Positions 1-13,700 of a stretch of 64,000 bases of DNA are shown here, piece after piece (the first letter of the stretch is position 1; each line of letters opens with the position of its first letter). The notes under the pieces were generated by a model. The model was not told the origin of the DNA, made no database searches, and worked only from the letters and a program-made list of their open reading frames with translations. A program made the position numbers and the translations under genes. The stretch comes from Pseudoscleropodium purum (lineage: Eukaryota > Streptophyta > Bryopsida > Hypnales > Brachytheciaceae). Location: contig OZ017796.1 in NCBI GenBank assembly GCA_963969395.1, positions 10,976,501 to 11,040,500 of the forward strand, read 5' to 3'.

Positions 1-800
1 GCCTCCCATTTATGTTTTAGGAGACATGAGAGGGTTTACAGCTCCAAACCAAGTTCTTGCTGGGTTAATTTTCCAAGGAAAATAATATCCAGTCCCTACC
101 CCAAGTAAAAGACAGGTACACCTATTAAAACCAGCCGTGGTGCGTCATGTGCTAGTGCTCCTTTCCACCAGCCAGGGCCACCAAGAACGCAGACGAAGAG
201 GAGCTGTGCAGAGCGACGGTCACCCAAAACCGCGAGAGACCGCGGGAAAGAAGTCCGGGTGAGCGCCTGCCCCCAAGGCCGTGGGTCGTCTTGTTCAAAA
301 GTCTTGTGTGGGAATCAGTGTCCCAACTCCAAGCCTTTTGTGTGCCTGCCTGCCTGCCCTCGTAGCCCACTAAGTCCCCGCCTGCTGCTCTGCTATTGCT
401 GCAAGAAAGCTTCTGGTTGCGCCCACCGAGTCGTGGTCTGATAGGGTTTGCTCACATGTTAGCGGACCGGTCAAACCAGCCTTCTCTCCCATGTCGTGAG
501 CGCCACTCTTCTCGAGTGCATTGATCTCTCGGGCTTCGGCGAACCTGCCAGCTCTTACTGCGTGTTACCACATTTTCGGGCACCGTTAAATCATTGCGCG
601 CCTCCTCGTTGGCAGCCCTCACTCACCTCCAGCATCGAGAGGGACGGACAGAACGAGAGAATAGAGCATGCGCGCACTGGTTTGTCTGCGCTGCGAGCGA
701 GACGAGCGATAGGCGTAACGGTTGTTGCGTTGAGATTGGGAAATGGTTGTGGTGTAACCTTAAGTGAGCCTCCGATCGGAGTGATATTACATCTTCTTAT
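1..800. other. Upstream region, no gene supported
   Basis: This stretch is more GC-rich than the later intergenic DNA. It has short open frames on both strands, none of which resembles a known family or shows convincing splice structure. Its right part probably holds the promoter of the ACR gene. I cannot place a TATA box or a start site with confidence. Confidence 0.4.
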
Positions 801-1841
801 TTGAGAGAGAGGAGAGAGTGTGTCGAGGTTTTGAGTTGTCGTTCTGGGAGCTCTGGCGAGAAATCAAGACGAGGCACACTTCCAGAAGCGGTCGGGAGTT
901 CTTCCGCAGCTTTATTAGATCGATTGTGATAAGATATTGCGTTATTGCTGTGGAAGCGCGTGGCGGGAAATCAAGAGCGAGTTCGGGAAGTGCCGTTGCG
1001 GTTTATTGCTCAGTAGTTCACTACGTTTCTTTTCGAGATTGTAGCAGATCGATTGCGGTTGCTTGGAGATAAGAAAAAAGGTGTGGTTAGTGAGCTCTTG
1101 GAATTTCGGAGACTCAATTTGTGAGCAGTGTTGGAGTCTCGCGAAGTCGTGAGCGGTTGTTGATGTTGCGAGATCTGGATTCTATCTGTTAGAGAGGTCT
1201 TGGAAGGAAGCCGAGAGAGTGCGGCCGTTGTAGTCAGTGCTGCTTTTTCGATTCAAACTTTCATAGATGGGGAGCCAGAGCGCCGGTTTGGCCACGGAAG
1301 CCTCTGTTTCGAATAGGAAGTCTTTGAGCTTTTGTGTGTATGTGAAGAAGCTTCATATTGTTGTCCCCAGTGCTGCCTGTCAAGGCATTTAAACTCACAC
1401 GCTCCCGGAGACGGTTCTAGAACCTTACCAGGAAGGGAGAGCGGCAGATTGGTCTGAAGAAGGTTGCTGTGAAAACCTTGAAATTCGGTGGTTATCAAAG
1501 GACCAGGTAATACTCTTTGTTGTTTTGACCCTCCAAGAGCTGTATGTCATTTTCGTGTTAGATGTCCTCTTCATCGCAGCGCTATATGATTGGAAATGAG
1601 TCTGTAGTAGGCTTTGGGATTGAAGTTATCTGCTTCACTTCTTGGAAGTTCTTCGATCTGTACGCTGACCTTGGATTTGTGTTGCAGTTCCATCATCGAG
1701 ACTTGAATATCATCAATCTAAAGGTCTTGAGGAGTGGTATCCAAACTTCAGGAGTAGTACCCCTGTGTCGACCATTTCCGTTTGTGTCGTTCCTGTTACT
1801 TCCTCCAGGTGCTCTGAGAACGCGGACACTTCGTCGTGGCC
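800..1841 (+). promoter_or_regulatory. Probable long 5' leader of the ACR gene, with a leader intron
   Basis: A GAGA-rich segment near 803-820 is typical of plant 5' leaders. A good donor (CCAG followed by GTAATACT) begins an intron at 1507, and a pyrimidine-rich acceptor ending TTCCTCCAG at 1808 closes it, 33 bases before the start codon at 1842. The leader upstream of the intron carries short open frames, so upstream-ORF control is possible but unproven. The transcription start was not identified. Confidence 0.5.
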
Positions 1842-3675
1842 ATGGACAACCCCAGGTGGCCATACTTTGATCCTGATTATGAGACCGCGTGCTCCACCTT
1901 CAACCCCCCAAGGTATGTCGAACTCATCACATCGCAGCCTTTTCACTCAGAAGTCTATTTCCTCCTCTGTCTACTTTAACCGGAACTTCATCTGACTAGT
2001 GCATTTTGATATGTCAGGGTGACGATTGAGAATGATACGTACAACAACGCCACCGTTGTGAAGGTGCACAGTGCGAACAGACATGGTATTCTTTTGAACG
2101 TCGTCCAAGTTCTCACTGACCTCGACTTGACGATTACGAAGTCCGACATCTTCTCTGACGGCGGCTGGTTTATGGATGGTAAGTTTAAGACTGAAACTCA
2201 ATATTGTATAGCTGTATTAGCCGTACTTATGCGAAGTACAGAGTGATTTTACACTGACGTTCTGCAGTTTGTACTTTTGCAGTATTTCATGTTGTGGATC
2301 AAGAGGGACGCAAAATTAGCGACCAGGATACCATCGAATACATTCAGAAGGTATTTTAATATTTAAGGCTTTTGAGTTTGCTCGACATACTTTTCAATAT
2401 GTATTTGTAGTTTCCTCTTTTTTCTAGGAACCGGAAATGTAACTAACGATGTAACTGTCTGGGTTGTGATGTCGTGCTGCAGTCATTGGGATACAGAACG
2501 AAGAGAGAGAAGTCGTCCGCTGATTTGCTGCGTCGCTCGACGGGGTTAATCTTCTCTGAGTATACTGTGATCGAGCTAACAGGACCGGATAGACCGGGGC
2601 TTCTATCTGAACTTTCGGCAGTTCTGACGAGTATGGCTTGTAATGTGAACGCTGCTGAGGTTTGGACTCACAATCAGCGGGTTGCCTCGGTTATTTACTT
2701 CACCGACATGACCACGTGTCGTCCCATTGAAAGTCAGGAGAAGCTTGACAATATTAAGGAGCAGTTGTCGAGAATCATGAAGGGGGATTACGAGGAAGAC
2801 CTAGCAAGATGCAAGATAGAGTATGCTACTGAAATTACCCATGTCGAGAGACGGCTACACCAGTTGATGTATGACGATAGAGGGTACGAGGAGCCTGAGT
2901 GCTCTCCAAATAATGAGGACTGGCCGACGATACAAATTAAGAGAAATGAGCGAGGATATTCCATGGTCAGCATCCAGTGCAAGGATCGTCCGAAGCTTTT
3001 GTTTGATATCGTCTGTACACTGACAGATATGCAATACGTGATATATCACGCATTGATCAATTCACCCGGCCCTGACACGGCGCAGGAGTTTTACATTCGT
3101 CATGTAAACGGTTGTACCCTCGACACTGCTGCGGAGCACCACCTGAAAGGATGCCTACAAGCTGCCATCGATCGGAGGACCAGTGAGGTATGGATTTCAG
3201 TCCACTAAAATTGTGCAATTCTGAGTTCTCGCAGAAGTGCTGGTAGAATTGTGTTCTCGTCTCTTCTACTCTCGTGGTTTTGATATACTGGTTGAACGAG
3301 GAACTTACCATTTCTTTGCGTATGCAGGGTTTGAGGTTGGAGCTCTGCATGAACGATCGGGTAGGTCTCTTGTCAGACGTGACAAGAATATTTCGGGAGA
3401 ATGGCCTCTCAGTTGCCCGTGCAGACGTGACTACCCGAGATGAGAAGGCTGTGAACGTGTTCTATGTTATCGACGCCTCAGGCTGTCCTGTGAATATGAA
3501 AATTGTAGATGAGATGCGGAAGTCTATCGGCCATTCCTTGAAAGTTAAGGGGCTCCCACGACCAGAGCCTGAACTTCCAACCTCGAAACTGTCCCTTGGT
3601 GGCCTCTTTCGAACTTCTGAGCGTTTCATCTATGGGCTCACGAACATGTATGGACGTTCGAGTGCAGTTGCCTGA
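1842..3675 (+). CDS. ACR: ACT domain repeat (ACR) family protein, four ACT domains
   Basis: Five exons (1842-1912, 2018-2178, 2283-2350, 2483-3187, 3328-3675) join in frame into a 450-residue protein, the usual length for plant ACR proteins. All introns are GT-AG and 104-140 bases long. Four ACT modules are visible at about residues 33-90, 127-180, 257-310 and 337-390. Each carries the ligand-loop pattern of the fold: ANRHGILLNV, GPDRPGLLSEL, KDRPKLLFDI and NDRVGLLSDV. There is no nucleotidyltransferase domain, which separates plant ACRs from bacterial GlnD. ACT modules usually bind small molecules such as amino acids, and plant ACRs are thought to act as sensors or regulators; the ligand here is unknown. 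The start is the first ATG after the leader intron and opens with MDNPRWPYFDP, like other ACRs. Which ACR subgroup it belongs to cannot be decided by eye. Confidence 0.93.
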
Positions 3676-4330
3676 GGCATTGTCGAAAACATCAGTTTTC
3701 TGATCAAGATCAATAGTTTGGCTCTTCGAAGAAATGCGTATGAGTCCTCGCCGTCTCAGGCGGGACCTACTGCCATTCGTTTTCCAGTACCAGCTTACGA
3801 AGCGTCTCCCATTCTTGGAGCTCATTGAGCTTCTGTACAGAAGACGTAGGGAAAGTAGTGAGAAGATGGGGGATTCCTCCTTAAGGTGTAGCTGTACATA
3901 TCCATTTGAGTCGTCGCCCCTGGAAAATGGGTCTGCGCAACAAAGACTATCCCCTTTGTATATACCGGACTTTGGTCCTTCGCAGGTTATTATCTGAAGT
4001 GAGGACATGCCTCCCAATCTATTCGGTGTACTCTGTTGTAAAAGCTGATCTAGTTTGATGTCGACGGGCTGAATTTTTAAATAGAATATGCCATCTTTTA
4101 CGGTTTGTTGCGATTGTGTAGCCCGTACCGATATCGTTAGTTTGCAACAAGGTACCACCCCCATGCATACTTTGAGCTTCTGTTACATTGCTTACCGTCA
4201 ACTAATTCCGAGGATGCCGAAACTCGGGCTGTCAAACTTGATAACAGGACACGTCCTTTCTGACGAGAGTGGCCTGCGTTAATCACCTTGCCCAGTGAGC
4301 TCTTTGAATATTTACAATTTGATTCGACAG
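3676..4330 (+). other. Likely 3' UTR of the ACR gene and downstream flank
   Basis: This moderately GC-rich sequence follows the TGA stop at 3673. Open frames here, including one of 228 residues on the opposite strand covering exon 5, have no recognisable domain and look like shadows of the ACR exon. No clear poly(A) signal was placed. Composition turns AT-rich after about 4.4 kb. Confidence 0.35.
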
Positions 4331-6220
4331 GGTGTTTGCGGTGCAATTATTTGCTGCAGTGCATGTCCCCTGGACCTGGCCGACTGCCCGGGGCAACACT
4401 CGAGTATCTACTATAAAGCAGGAAACTGTTCTCTTGTTACAGTAACCTTTTGGGATTTAATTATCCAGACTTGATCAACTAATTATTCGTTAGTAATACG
4501 AACATCTGTGGGAAATATCAAGAAGTAATAGGACTTCTGAATACGCAATCCAAAGGATTTGTCAATCAATAATTAAGGGCCTCAAATTGCAAAACATTAT
4601 TCTCAGAGTAAAGATGCCCAAGTCAGTGTCCTAAATTTTAACAATCATGTGTGATCCCAAGAAAAATGAACCGGTGAACCGGTGTCTCTAATACGAATGG
4701 TTAAGAAAGTTGGAAGAAGTGTAGAAAGTTTGTTTGAAAGGCACGGTGATTTGGTATGCATCTACAACATCAACTATAAACTTCTATAAATCCTAATTAT
4801 GAAAGGACGAGACCCATTATCAAGATACTTTGTCAAAAAAGGATTTAAAATTTGCATTCTACAATTTTAAAGTGATGGAAAGTCACCTGTTGGCCACTTT
4901 TTGGTTGCAACGTTCTTATAGGGTTAATGATTCTGAAAAGACACCTTGCATAACAATGTTTATCAATTTGGTCAAGGTCTCTTTTGCAGTCTTGAAAAGA
5001 GTCTCCCTATAATGAATAAAATTGTCTTCATATGTCTTTATATATATGGATCTTCAACCAATCTAAATCCTTTAATTAATTGATAAGTCCCTTTCAGATA
5101 TTTAGGAAAGCGTAAAATTTTTTCAACATGGGAAAGATCATGGCCTATTTATAATTAGTTGAAAAGTCCCTCCAAGTATAGAACCTTTCCAACATGGGGA
5201 GGACCATGACATTGGTATGGAATATAATGTGGTTCAGTGAATAATATTTTGTGGCCTTCATTTCTTAAATTGATTGGTATATCTAAATTTGGCAAATATT
5301 GAATCATATTTTTATTGTTTTAGTTGCCAAAATTTTAATATCAATGATGTACAATACAACAATTGTTTTCTTTTGTTGAGCTTTATTTTAATTAAAAAAA
5401 AAGATAAAATTTAAATCATGTTTTCTACCTTCTATTTCCTACAAACTTTCGCTACACTAGCAAATATTACTAATTATATAATTATATTAACAATATATGT
5501 AAAACATTAACTATATCATTCATGAAGACACTTCAATGGCAATGGTTAAAAATATTACATGTATTGAATTTTTTTGATATAATTTATTTATTTATTATGT
5601 ATATATAATTTTTTTGATACAAATGTAAATTAAATTTTGATTTATTTATTCAAGCAATAAGTAGTTCAAACCAACAACTACAAAAAAAAGTTTGGTCTTG
5701 AAATGCAAAAAAAAGTCTTTAAAATTAAAAAATAATAATAATTAATTGATGATGTGGCACTCTCTCGACCACGTCAAATTTGCATTCCCGCAGTAGTTTT
5801 GGTGTTCACAAGGGTTGATAACTCGCAATCTTCTAGAGGCCCCAAATTTCTTCTAATTAATCATTTGAACAAGCTACATGATGCCCAGTTACACAAGATT
5901 TTGAAATCCAAATTTGGGTTGCCTCTCTCAACAGACTGACCTCAAATGTCCGCTTCTAAGGATTAACACTGCAGAGGTACCAAGGACTAAAAGTGTCCAA
6001 TGAACAACTTTCCAATAGAAACTACACACACAAACAAATCACGCTCCTATTCATCCCCAAATCCGATTTAAAAAAATTTGACTAGCCCAGTCGTATCTTT
6101 CCAGGGTACTCAGCTGCTACCTCACTCACTGTTGCTTCATAAATGCACATTAAAAACAGATTACTGATTGCAGTTCATTTAATGATCTCAAGCTAGGATT
6201 AGTAATGACCAGTTTCCGGA
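4331..6220. other. AT-rich intergenic DNA
   Basis: Base composition is strongly AT-rich, with many runs of A or T and no open frame of recognisable content. I see no gene, RNA or complete mobile element here. Confidence 0.5.
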
Positions 6221-6552
6221 GCTTTTTTTCGGAGCTTTCAACAGTGTTGTATTGAAGCTATAATAGTCAGAGTGTTTCAGAAATCTGCAATTGCCGTGAG
6301 AGACTGTTTGTTGTGTTGTTATTAGCGGAGTGCGTGCGTGGGCCTCACTCGCTTCACTTCCCTTTTCCCTTAAAACCTGGACTCCCGAGCTGTTTTTTTT
6401 CGGAGCTTTCAATAGTGTTTGTGTTGAAGCTATGATGATGGTGTTCCAGAAACCTGCAATTGCAGTGCCGTGAGAGACAGTTTGTGGTGTTGTTATTAGC
6501 GGAGTGAGTGGGCCGCACTCACTTAAGCTTCCCTTTTCCCCTTCAATCCTGG
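6221..6552. repeat. Direct tandem duplication, two units of about 160 bp
   Basis: Unit 1 (about 6221-6380) and unit 2 (about 6389-6552) share the order: a T run, CGGAGCTTTCAA, AGTGTT, TTGAAGCTAT, CAGAAA-CTGCAATTG, CCGTGAGAGAC, GTTGTTATTAGCGGAGTG, CACTC, CTTCCCTTTTCCC and CCTGG. They differ by scattered substitutions and small indels. The GC content is higher than in the flanks. No coding function is evident. Confidence 0.8.
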
Positions 6553-7334
6553 TTTCCAGAAAGTTGAATGCAACATGCCAGCTGAAAGAATTGCTGCACT
6601 TTACAGGAGGATAGAAAAGGCGCAGCCATCAAGAATGCCAGGCAAAGGTGCCAATGGGTGGGTGGGTGGGCTCGACCTATGACACTGAAGGCTGATGAGT
6701 CATCCCATCTGGCTTTCCCGGCCTCTCTCTCGCACTGTCTGGTGCAACCACAAAATTTCCAGTTTGGATGGATTCGACAGAGCTCGCAATTGCAAAAAGG
6801 AAGTGAAACAAAATCATCCTGGCCATTCGTAGTCCATCAGATAAGTTTTTGCCAGATAGAATTTCACACACGAAGGCATTATTTTATTTTGTTTCAACGC
6901 GAATCACAGGAAGGAAATCATGACATTTTCAATGAAAAGGCACGGCAGCACACAGTGAGCATATGCAATCCCACAGCGCAGCACAGCATGAGTACTGTAG
7001 TGGGCTGCTGTCAGTAACATCCCATCATAAGCGCTGCTTGTCCCATCTTTCTTCTTCCCGTTTTTCTTCTCTTCTCCATGTGCCCTACGGGAGCTACAAA
7101 GTTTCTGCTTTCCAGAATTTTGCATGAAGCAGAATTCTTGTGTCATATGTGATTAACGTTGCATTCATGCCCAGTCTCAATCAAGTCTGACAAATTTCGA
7201 TTTCAGAAAAAACAATTTTTTATTTTATTTTTCATGGTTCTATATGATAGTTGATTTTAAAACATCACGAATTTTTTTTGTAGAATATTGAATTATGTAG
7301 ATATGAAAGAAACATCCACATGCACCTCTTTCCT
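6553..7334. other. Intergenic DNA, no gene supported
   Basis: This sequence is of mixed composition, with overlapping short open frames on both strands (for example at 6658-7017). None has recognisable domains, and the frames contradict one another. I see no splice-supported gene. Confidence 0.35.
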
Positions 7335-7710
7335 TCAACCCCTAAAGGTCAAAACTGCATTTTTTTTGGCAATATAGTGATTTAGGGCAGCTCAATATGA
7401 ATGGAGTTTTTATTTTTTTTCACTACAATTTTCACATAGCATGTACCCAAAGAGTAGCTTTGAGGTTCAACAATTTTCATAACTTTTGACTACATGGTTC
7501 TAAAGTTATTGCATGATATGTAATTTTCAATGTTTCAATGGATAGTCCACATAGCTCAAAAAACTTCTTTTAAAATAACTTTTTTGAAAAATAAAAATTT
7601 GAAATTGATTATATATATATATTTGAATCAATCCACTTTGATTGATGAGATGAAAGTTACGAAAAGTTTTAGTTTGTGAGTATGGAGTCTTTGAAAACCA
7701 TGCTTACTTG
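7335..7710 (+). mobile_element. Truncated TTAA-type foldback element (left arm and centre)
   Basis: The sequence starts with AACCCCTAAAGGTCAAAAC, matching the ends of the complete foldback element at 30128-30872. It follows that element's left arm through GCATGATATGTAATTTTCA and GATGAAAGTTA to TTTTAGTTTGTG. It then carries the central loop (GGAGTCTTTGAAAACCAT) in reverse orientation and stops, so the right arm is missing. The flanking TTAA has decayed to TCAA. No coding sequence is present. Confidence 0.7.
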
Positions 7711-10700
7711 CAAAAATTCCTAACAAATTCATTCTCTATCCAAAAAATAAAATTTCAATTGCTCTTCTAAAAGAAGTCACTTTTCACTGCATCAAAAACA
7801 CCAATTTCTCTGCACCAAAAGTTAGAGTCTTTCATCCTCTCCAATCTCCAATATTCCCCAAAACTTCAAGCTTCAGTCGTGTAAATGTGGGTAAGTATTT
7901 GCCTTTCATTCATTCATTCATCCATGGTTGGCAATAACTCTCCCCTGCCAACCCAGTACTCCACATCCCTGTCACCATTTGAAGAACTTCAGCCTCAACC
8001 ATTGCTTCTAGTCTTGCTCTCCAAGTGTACCCAAAACATGCACACAAGAAATAGGTGATTATTTTTTTATATGAGGCCTGAGACACATGAACCTGCAAAG
8101 TGGCCTCCTCAAAGACACGTCGAACTGTCCACAAACATTCTCTCCCACCACCGTGTAACTTATGGGATGGAAATGACAGGAGGTCTGTTTCATTAGTGTA
8201 AAAAAAACAAAAAAACGACAAGGAGGAAAAACATGACTGACAGTCTGACACCACAGCATGTGTCTTCAATTTTTGGCAACTCATACATTAGCAGGTGTTC
8301 TCAATAGCAACTTGCACTTCAAAGATGCGGGAAGGAAGGCTTGTGCCATTGGGACTGTACGCTGCGACAACACATGCTTTGTATTGACCTGTGGATTCAA
8401 GCATCCATCACGTAATTATCAAGCCTCTCGTCTCACTTCCTGCTTGAATGGTACATTCTGTACATCATGATGAGCCCGTTGCAAGCTACATTCATTTATA
8501 TTGTAGTGTGCCCTGTGTCGTTGTTACAGTATAATATATAAATTCAAGTCATTTTTAAATTTTTAATATTTCAAATTCAATAGCTTTTGTTATGAGTTGG
8601 AACAAGTCACAAAACAAATCCTATGCACTCCTTTTTGTAGAAAACTTTCTAATAATACAAAGAGCAAGATTGAGGGATGCACAGTTTTGGAGATTTAACC
8701 ATAACAAACAAATAAACTCATTTAAAGTATATATCCTGCGTGAATCGATCAAAGTCACATTATTTTAAATTAGTGCAAGTTGAAGTATTATTATATTATA
8801 TTATTTTCCACTAAAAAGAATGGTTTATAGTGACACTAATTTTGTGTGTTCACTTACAAGATATATTAGTTTGCTTGAATGAGGGCATAGTCATGATTTC
8901 ACAAACCACAATTGCTATTCATCAAAGGTTTGGGTTTTAGATATAGAGTTTCAACAACTAATAATTTAAATGCTTGTGGAATCATTGATGGTTCCACAAT
9001 ACAAGAGGTATGACCCAAATTCACAAATACATCCAAAAAAACTTTTGACATACCCTCAAAAGGCATTAAAATGTATGGATTAGATTCACTATTGATATTT
9101 AGTATTAACACAAATCTTTTTTCTAATGATAAACTTTGTAAGTGCACTTTTCCTTAAACTTACATCCAAAGAATTTTTTTCTGTTGTATACATGTGATTG
9201 AAAAACTTTGTCATCCAATCAAGAATATTTGTAAGTGCATCTTGAAACAAATTAATTCTTGAAGGTATATATGAGAGTGTCATTAAGGTAGAAGTACTTA
9301 TTTTGGATAACTTAAGCATTTCAAATTAGATGATGTGAGAAAGTCATTGGGAACTGAGTTCAATGTGTGCATAAATAAGGATAAGGAAGAATGTCCCCCT
9401 AGATGAAATTTTTTCTCCAAAAATGAATATTTTATTTAATATGAAAGTAGATTTTGTATGCAAACCCATTTCAGTTTCATAGACTCACCTATTGTAATCA
9501 ACTTTGGCACTTCTCCCCAAACCAAGAGTGAAGAGAGAAGAGTGGACAAAAAAAATACAAATCAAGAATTTTTTTCAATGCCCATTGCATCCAATGGTTG
9601 TTCACAAAAGGTTAGCCTATGAAGTAATTACAAGGGGCCTGTCTGAAATCGGTACTTCTACCTTAGAGAAAATCAAATTCCCAATGCACCCAAATCTCCT
9701 TATTATCACACTCACTGTAGTATCACATTCAAATATATTTTAAAAACAAGTCTTCAGGTGTCTCCACATGATTGGACAGCCTTCCCCATGTGATGAGATT
9801 GTTTGAGTACCAAGCCTGTGACAACATAAGTTACATTAAAACGGAGTTTCTATGTTTACCTACCTTCCCAACCTCTTTGTGCCATCTGTTGCAACAGCAG
9901 ATGGATCCCCCACTCCATGTGTCTCCAATTCCTCCATCTCAGATGAACTCACTCACTCACTGAAGGCAACTGAAATTGAATTGAAGATGGGGATGAATGA
10001 GAAGAGATTTGCAATGGCCGGCAGTTATGCAGTTCGAGGCAGGTGGCAGTGGTGTCCTTGCTCTTGGGGAAGATTTTTCCGCCGTGACAATGGCTGAACT
10101 GATACTGTTGCTTCTGCTTCTTCTTCTTCTTCTTCTTCTTCTTCTTGTTGCTGCTGCTGCTGCTGCTTCTGTCCCTTGTTTGAGTGTGTTTTGTAACTGA
10201 AGCTGGGCTTGTGTAACATTTTCACATGAGGAGTCAGTGGCAATCATGTTGCGACGCACCACAAATGTTAAGAAGAAGATTCAATGGTTCTCGGCGGCAG
10301 CTATGGAGGCAACAACAGCTGTATCTGTGTCTGTTTTTGCTGCCTGCCTTGACCCCTCTGCCGGGGACATGCAGTTGGTAACGCTCCTTAACTGACCACT
10401 TGGAAGTCTGAACTTGAATGTGTACTTCCTTCTCTCCTCATATGCCCCTGTTTGGATCTGTAAGAAGATGTCCGAAAAAAACAAAAGCAAAAGAATACAA
10501 GAGAAATTGAAGTGGTGTACAGCTGAGATTGAGGGATTCCCAGTGCCGTAATAAAGGTCGTAGTACCAGTGTCCTGGAATGACGTGACATACCTTAGACA
10601 AGGAAATGCAGCAGGAAGCCAAATAGTCAGCTGGAAGTTGGAGGAGGCACTCTTGGGTTTTTGTACTTGCACTCGTGCATCATTTGTTGTGAAACAAATA

Positions 10701-13700
10701 TCATCTTAGATTTGGGTTGGGGTGACACTGAATGCACAAACCCGATCATGACGACAAACAAATGGAAACTGCCCATTCCGTGCAATATTTCATCTGATTT
10801 GAAACCACCACACAAGCAGGAGTACTAACGAACTTCACTTCACTTAGGATGTGCACGGAACTTCTTGAATCAGTGTCCAAAGTCAAGCTTTCACAGGTAA
10901 TGGAGAGCTGCAAGTTCAGGGAGAATTTCAGGTAATACACAAAACCACAAACTAACTTAATGTCGGTGGGAACTTTTGGGGTTTCACAAGGCATGAAAGA
11001 TTTTCAGCAACAAATTTAAGTTAGCGGTACACTGATGAGCACTGCGATTGGTAAACCTTTTTAGACTCATTGAGTGATGAAAAATCTGGAATTGTGTTCA
11101 ACCACTGTGGGCACTGCCACGTCTGTCCATGTGGTGTGTGAGTCATGAGCACATGACTGCTGCCACATTGACAATGCAGTTGTTTGGCAGTGTTCATGGG
11201 AAAAAAAACCCCAAAAATGCTCATAATTCCAGATTTTGCCAGAATAAAAATGGATGTTAAAAGACTTGTTTTCTGCACAACTAAGAGGAAAAAAAGACTT
11301 GAAAATTCTATGTGACCTCTGGTATTTTGGAAGAGAATTTTGGGGCTCAGAATCTGCATAGGGTTCAGAATAGAATGAGGAGAACATTGCGGTTGAAGTC
11401 TCACTCTGATACCCCCTATTGCGGTGATTCAAACAGCAAATCTTTGATGAAAAAAATAAACACACCTACAAACCTGTTTAACATGTTCCCCCTTTCAGTG
11501 TTCAACGATGATTTCCCCACACTGGAGTTTGTCAAAGCTAGAATTTGCAAAAATCTGGACCCTGTCCCCCAAATGTGGAGACACCGCTTGTGGTCGACCT
11601 TAGATTTTTTTCTAAAGAAAATCCAACTTCATGTGTGGGAGCTATTTTGAGGACATGGCTAATCTGAACACATGCTGTTCCTTGAGATTCCATATATTGT
11701 GGGTCACATTTCATACAGTTACATTCTACAGTCAAAACTCCATGGGTAGAAGCAAAGTAATCTGCCCTGAATCCCTCATTGAATTAATAATAGATTTGGG
11801 TCATTTGATTATGACATTTGTTGTCTGAACTTCACATAAAGCTGTGTGAATTAAGATAGCAACATTCATAACCATTACTATACTCATAACTAATTAGTAG
11901 AGTGCCCTTAAATTATTTCCAAGAGTACCTTGAAATCATCATCCACTCTTAATTGTGATTGATAGGCTTTGAATTTTTTAGATTTTGTTGTGAGAATCAA
12001 AATATTTTTATTAAAGTGCAGATTAAGGTGTCTTAATGAGTTCTGCTTTGAAAATTCATAGAAATTAGATGCCTTGTTCAAAAATTCTATTTTTTTTTTG
12101 AATTCATGATTTTCAATTACTAATATTGGAAAATATTTTTTCTAAAAAAGATGCCTTTAATTGTACTGAATTGCTTATTTTGACGGTTATGAGTGCTCTT
12201 ATCTTAATCCAAAGTACTAAAGTAGGACTATGAAGTGCCATATCTTATATCTTGTTTTTGTTTTTGTTTTTTTGTTTGTCTTTTTGTCCAAGGACCCAGA
12301 GAATAGAGTCGCCCAGCGCAGATGAGTTCAGTTCGTTTTGAAGCTGATTTTCTGGGTTGAGGCCTGCACAAGTCAGAAGAAGCTCCCCTCCCCCCACCCT
12401 GACTTGGAATTCTTCTTGTGAATAACATAACCCCACTTCAACACTGCTTTTCTCATGACTTCAATGTACACAGCTGCACAGGCAGGCTTTGAAAATGTCA
12501 GGCTCCTGGTGGCCTCCATGTCCCTTTCTCATTGTCCATAGAAAAACATGCTCAGGCGGAAAATGCTCCACATTGTTTTCTGCTGGCCGGCCTGCCTTCC
12601 TTGCGGCAAAAGTGGCAGGAGCTCGCTAAGCTCGCTAAGCCGCTAGACAGAGTAATTGACTTTGAGTATGGTGAATCCAAAACATTTTCTGAATTAGGAA
12701 GGCATGCCCTTGGACACTTTGGAATCAGACATGATACCCTGAATCCTTGGTAATCCATGATTTCCATTCTCCCATTTCTTTATATTTTTTCAGCAAAGAT
12801 GCATTGAGAGGGAGGTTGAGAAAAGTGAAAAAACAAATGTGATGGAAGTGTGGGTAGATAGAGAAGAGATATGATTCATGGGGGTGGATTGGTGTGAATC
12901 AAGGGCATGTTCATATGGAGTTGGAAGTGTGAATATATACACACAAGTCCACGTGAAGTTGAGCAGAAAATATGAAGTCATATAATAGAATGTCAATAGT
13001 TGTAGACTGCATAATATTCAATAGCCTTCATGCTCATTACCTTTCATTCATGCACTTGATCTTCCTTTCATACACCTTTTTCATCACATTGAGCCTCCAC
13101 CTATCCACTTAGCTACTAATGGAGTATTATTGAATGTAGAATATTCTACATCATTTAATGTAAAGCCAAGATCGTGACAATGCATACTATTGAATGTTAT
13201 GTACAATGTTAGTGTCCAACATCATAAAAAGAAATACTACTTTATAAGAGGAATATCTTCATATTTGTATATTTGTATATATATGTGAATGAAGGGACAC
13301 ACTAATTCAATGGCTATGAAGTGCTATGCTTGTGTCGAGACCCACAGATAAATAAACAACTATGCTATTGAAATGGATAATCAGGAAGTTCTATAAACCA
13401 TAAGCTCAATGGAAAGAAGTACATACAATGAGTGATGAAGTCTTTTGCTTTGTAACTCAGATGCTCAGGAAAATAGGTGGTGCAGTTGAGACCCCACTGG
13501 CATAGAAACTTTGACCCTAACCCACAGTGTCTGTCTGAATGAGATTTTTTCCCCTTCAAACTGTGTTGTCAGACCTTCTTAATCTGCAAACCTTATTCAG
13601 TAGTTGATATTTGAAAAAACAAATTAAACAAGAAAGAATTCATGTATGTTGAGCTCGAAAGGTTGATGTGCTTGAAGGAAAAAACAAACATATGGGCCAT

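Noticed and set aside
3478..4164. 228-codon open frame on the minus strand
   Set aside because: It overlaps ACR exon 5 on the opposite strand, has no recognisable domain and is best explained as a shadow frame.
9957..10262. Open frames with poly-Leu, poly-Gln, poly-Glu and poly-Arg
   Set aside because: All are produced by the TTC/TGC microsatellite at 10111-10168.
12532..12753. 73-codon frame with protein-like composition (VIDFEYGESKTFSELG)
   Set aside because: There is no ATG at its start, no partner exon and no family I recognise, so it was left unannotated though it may be an exon relic.
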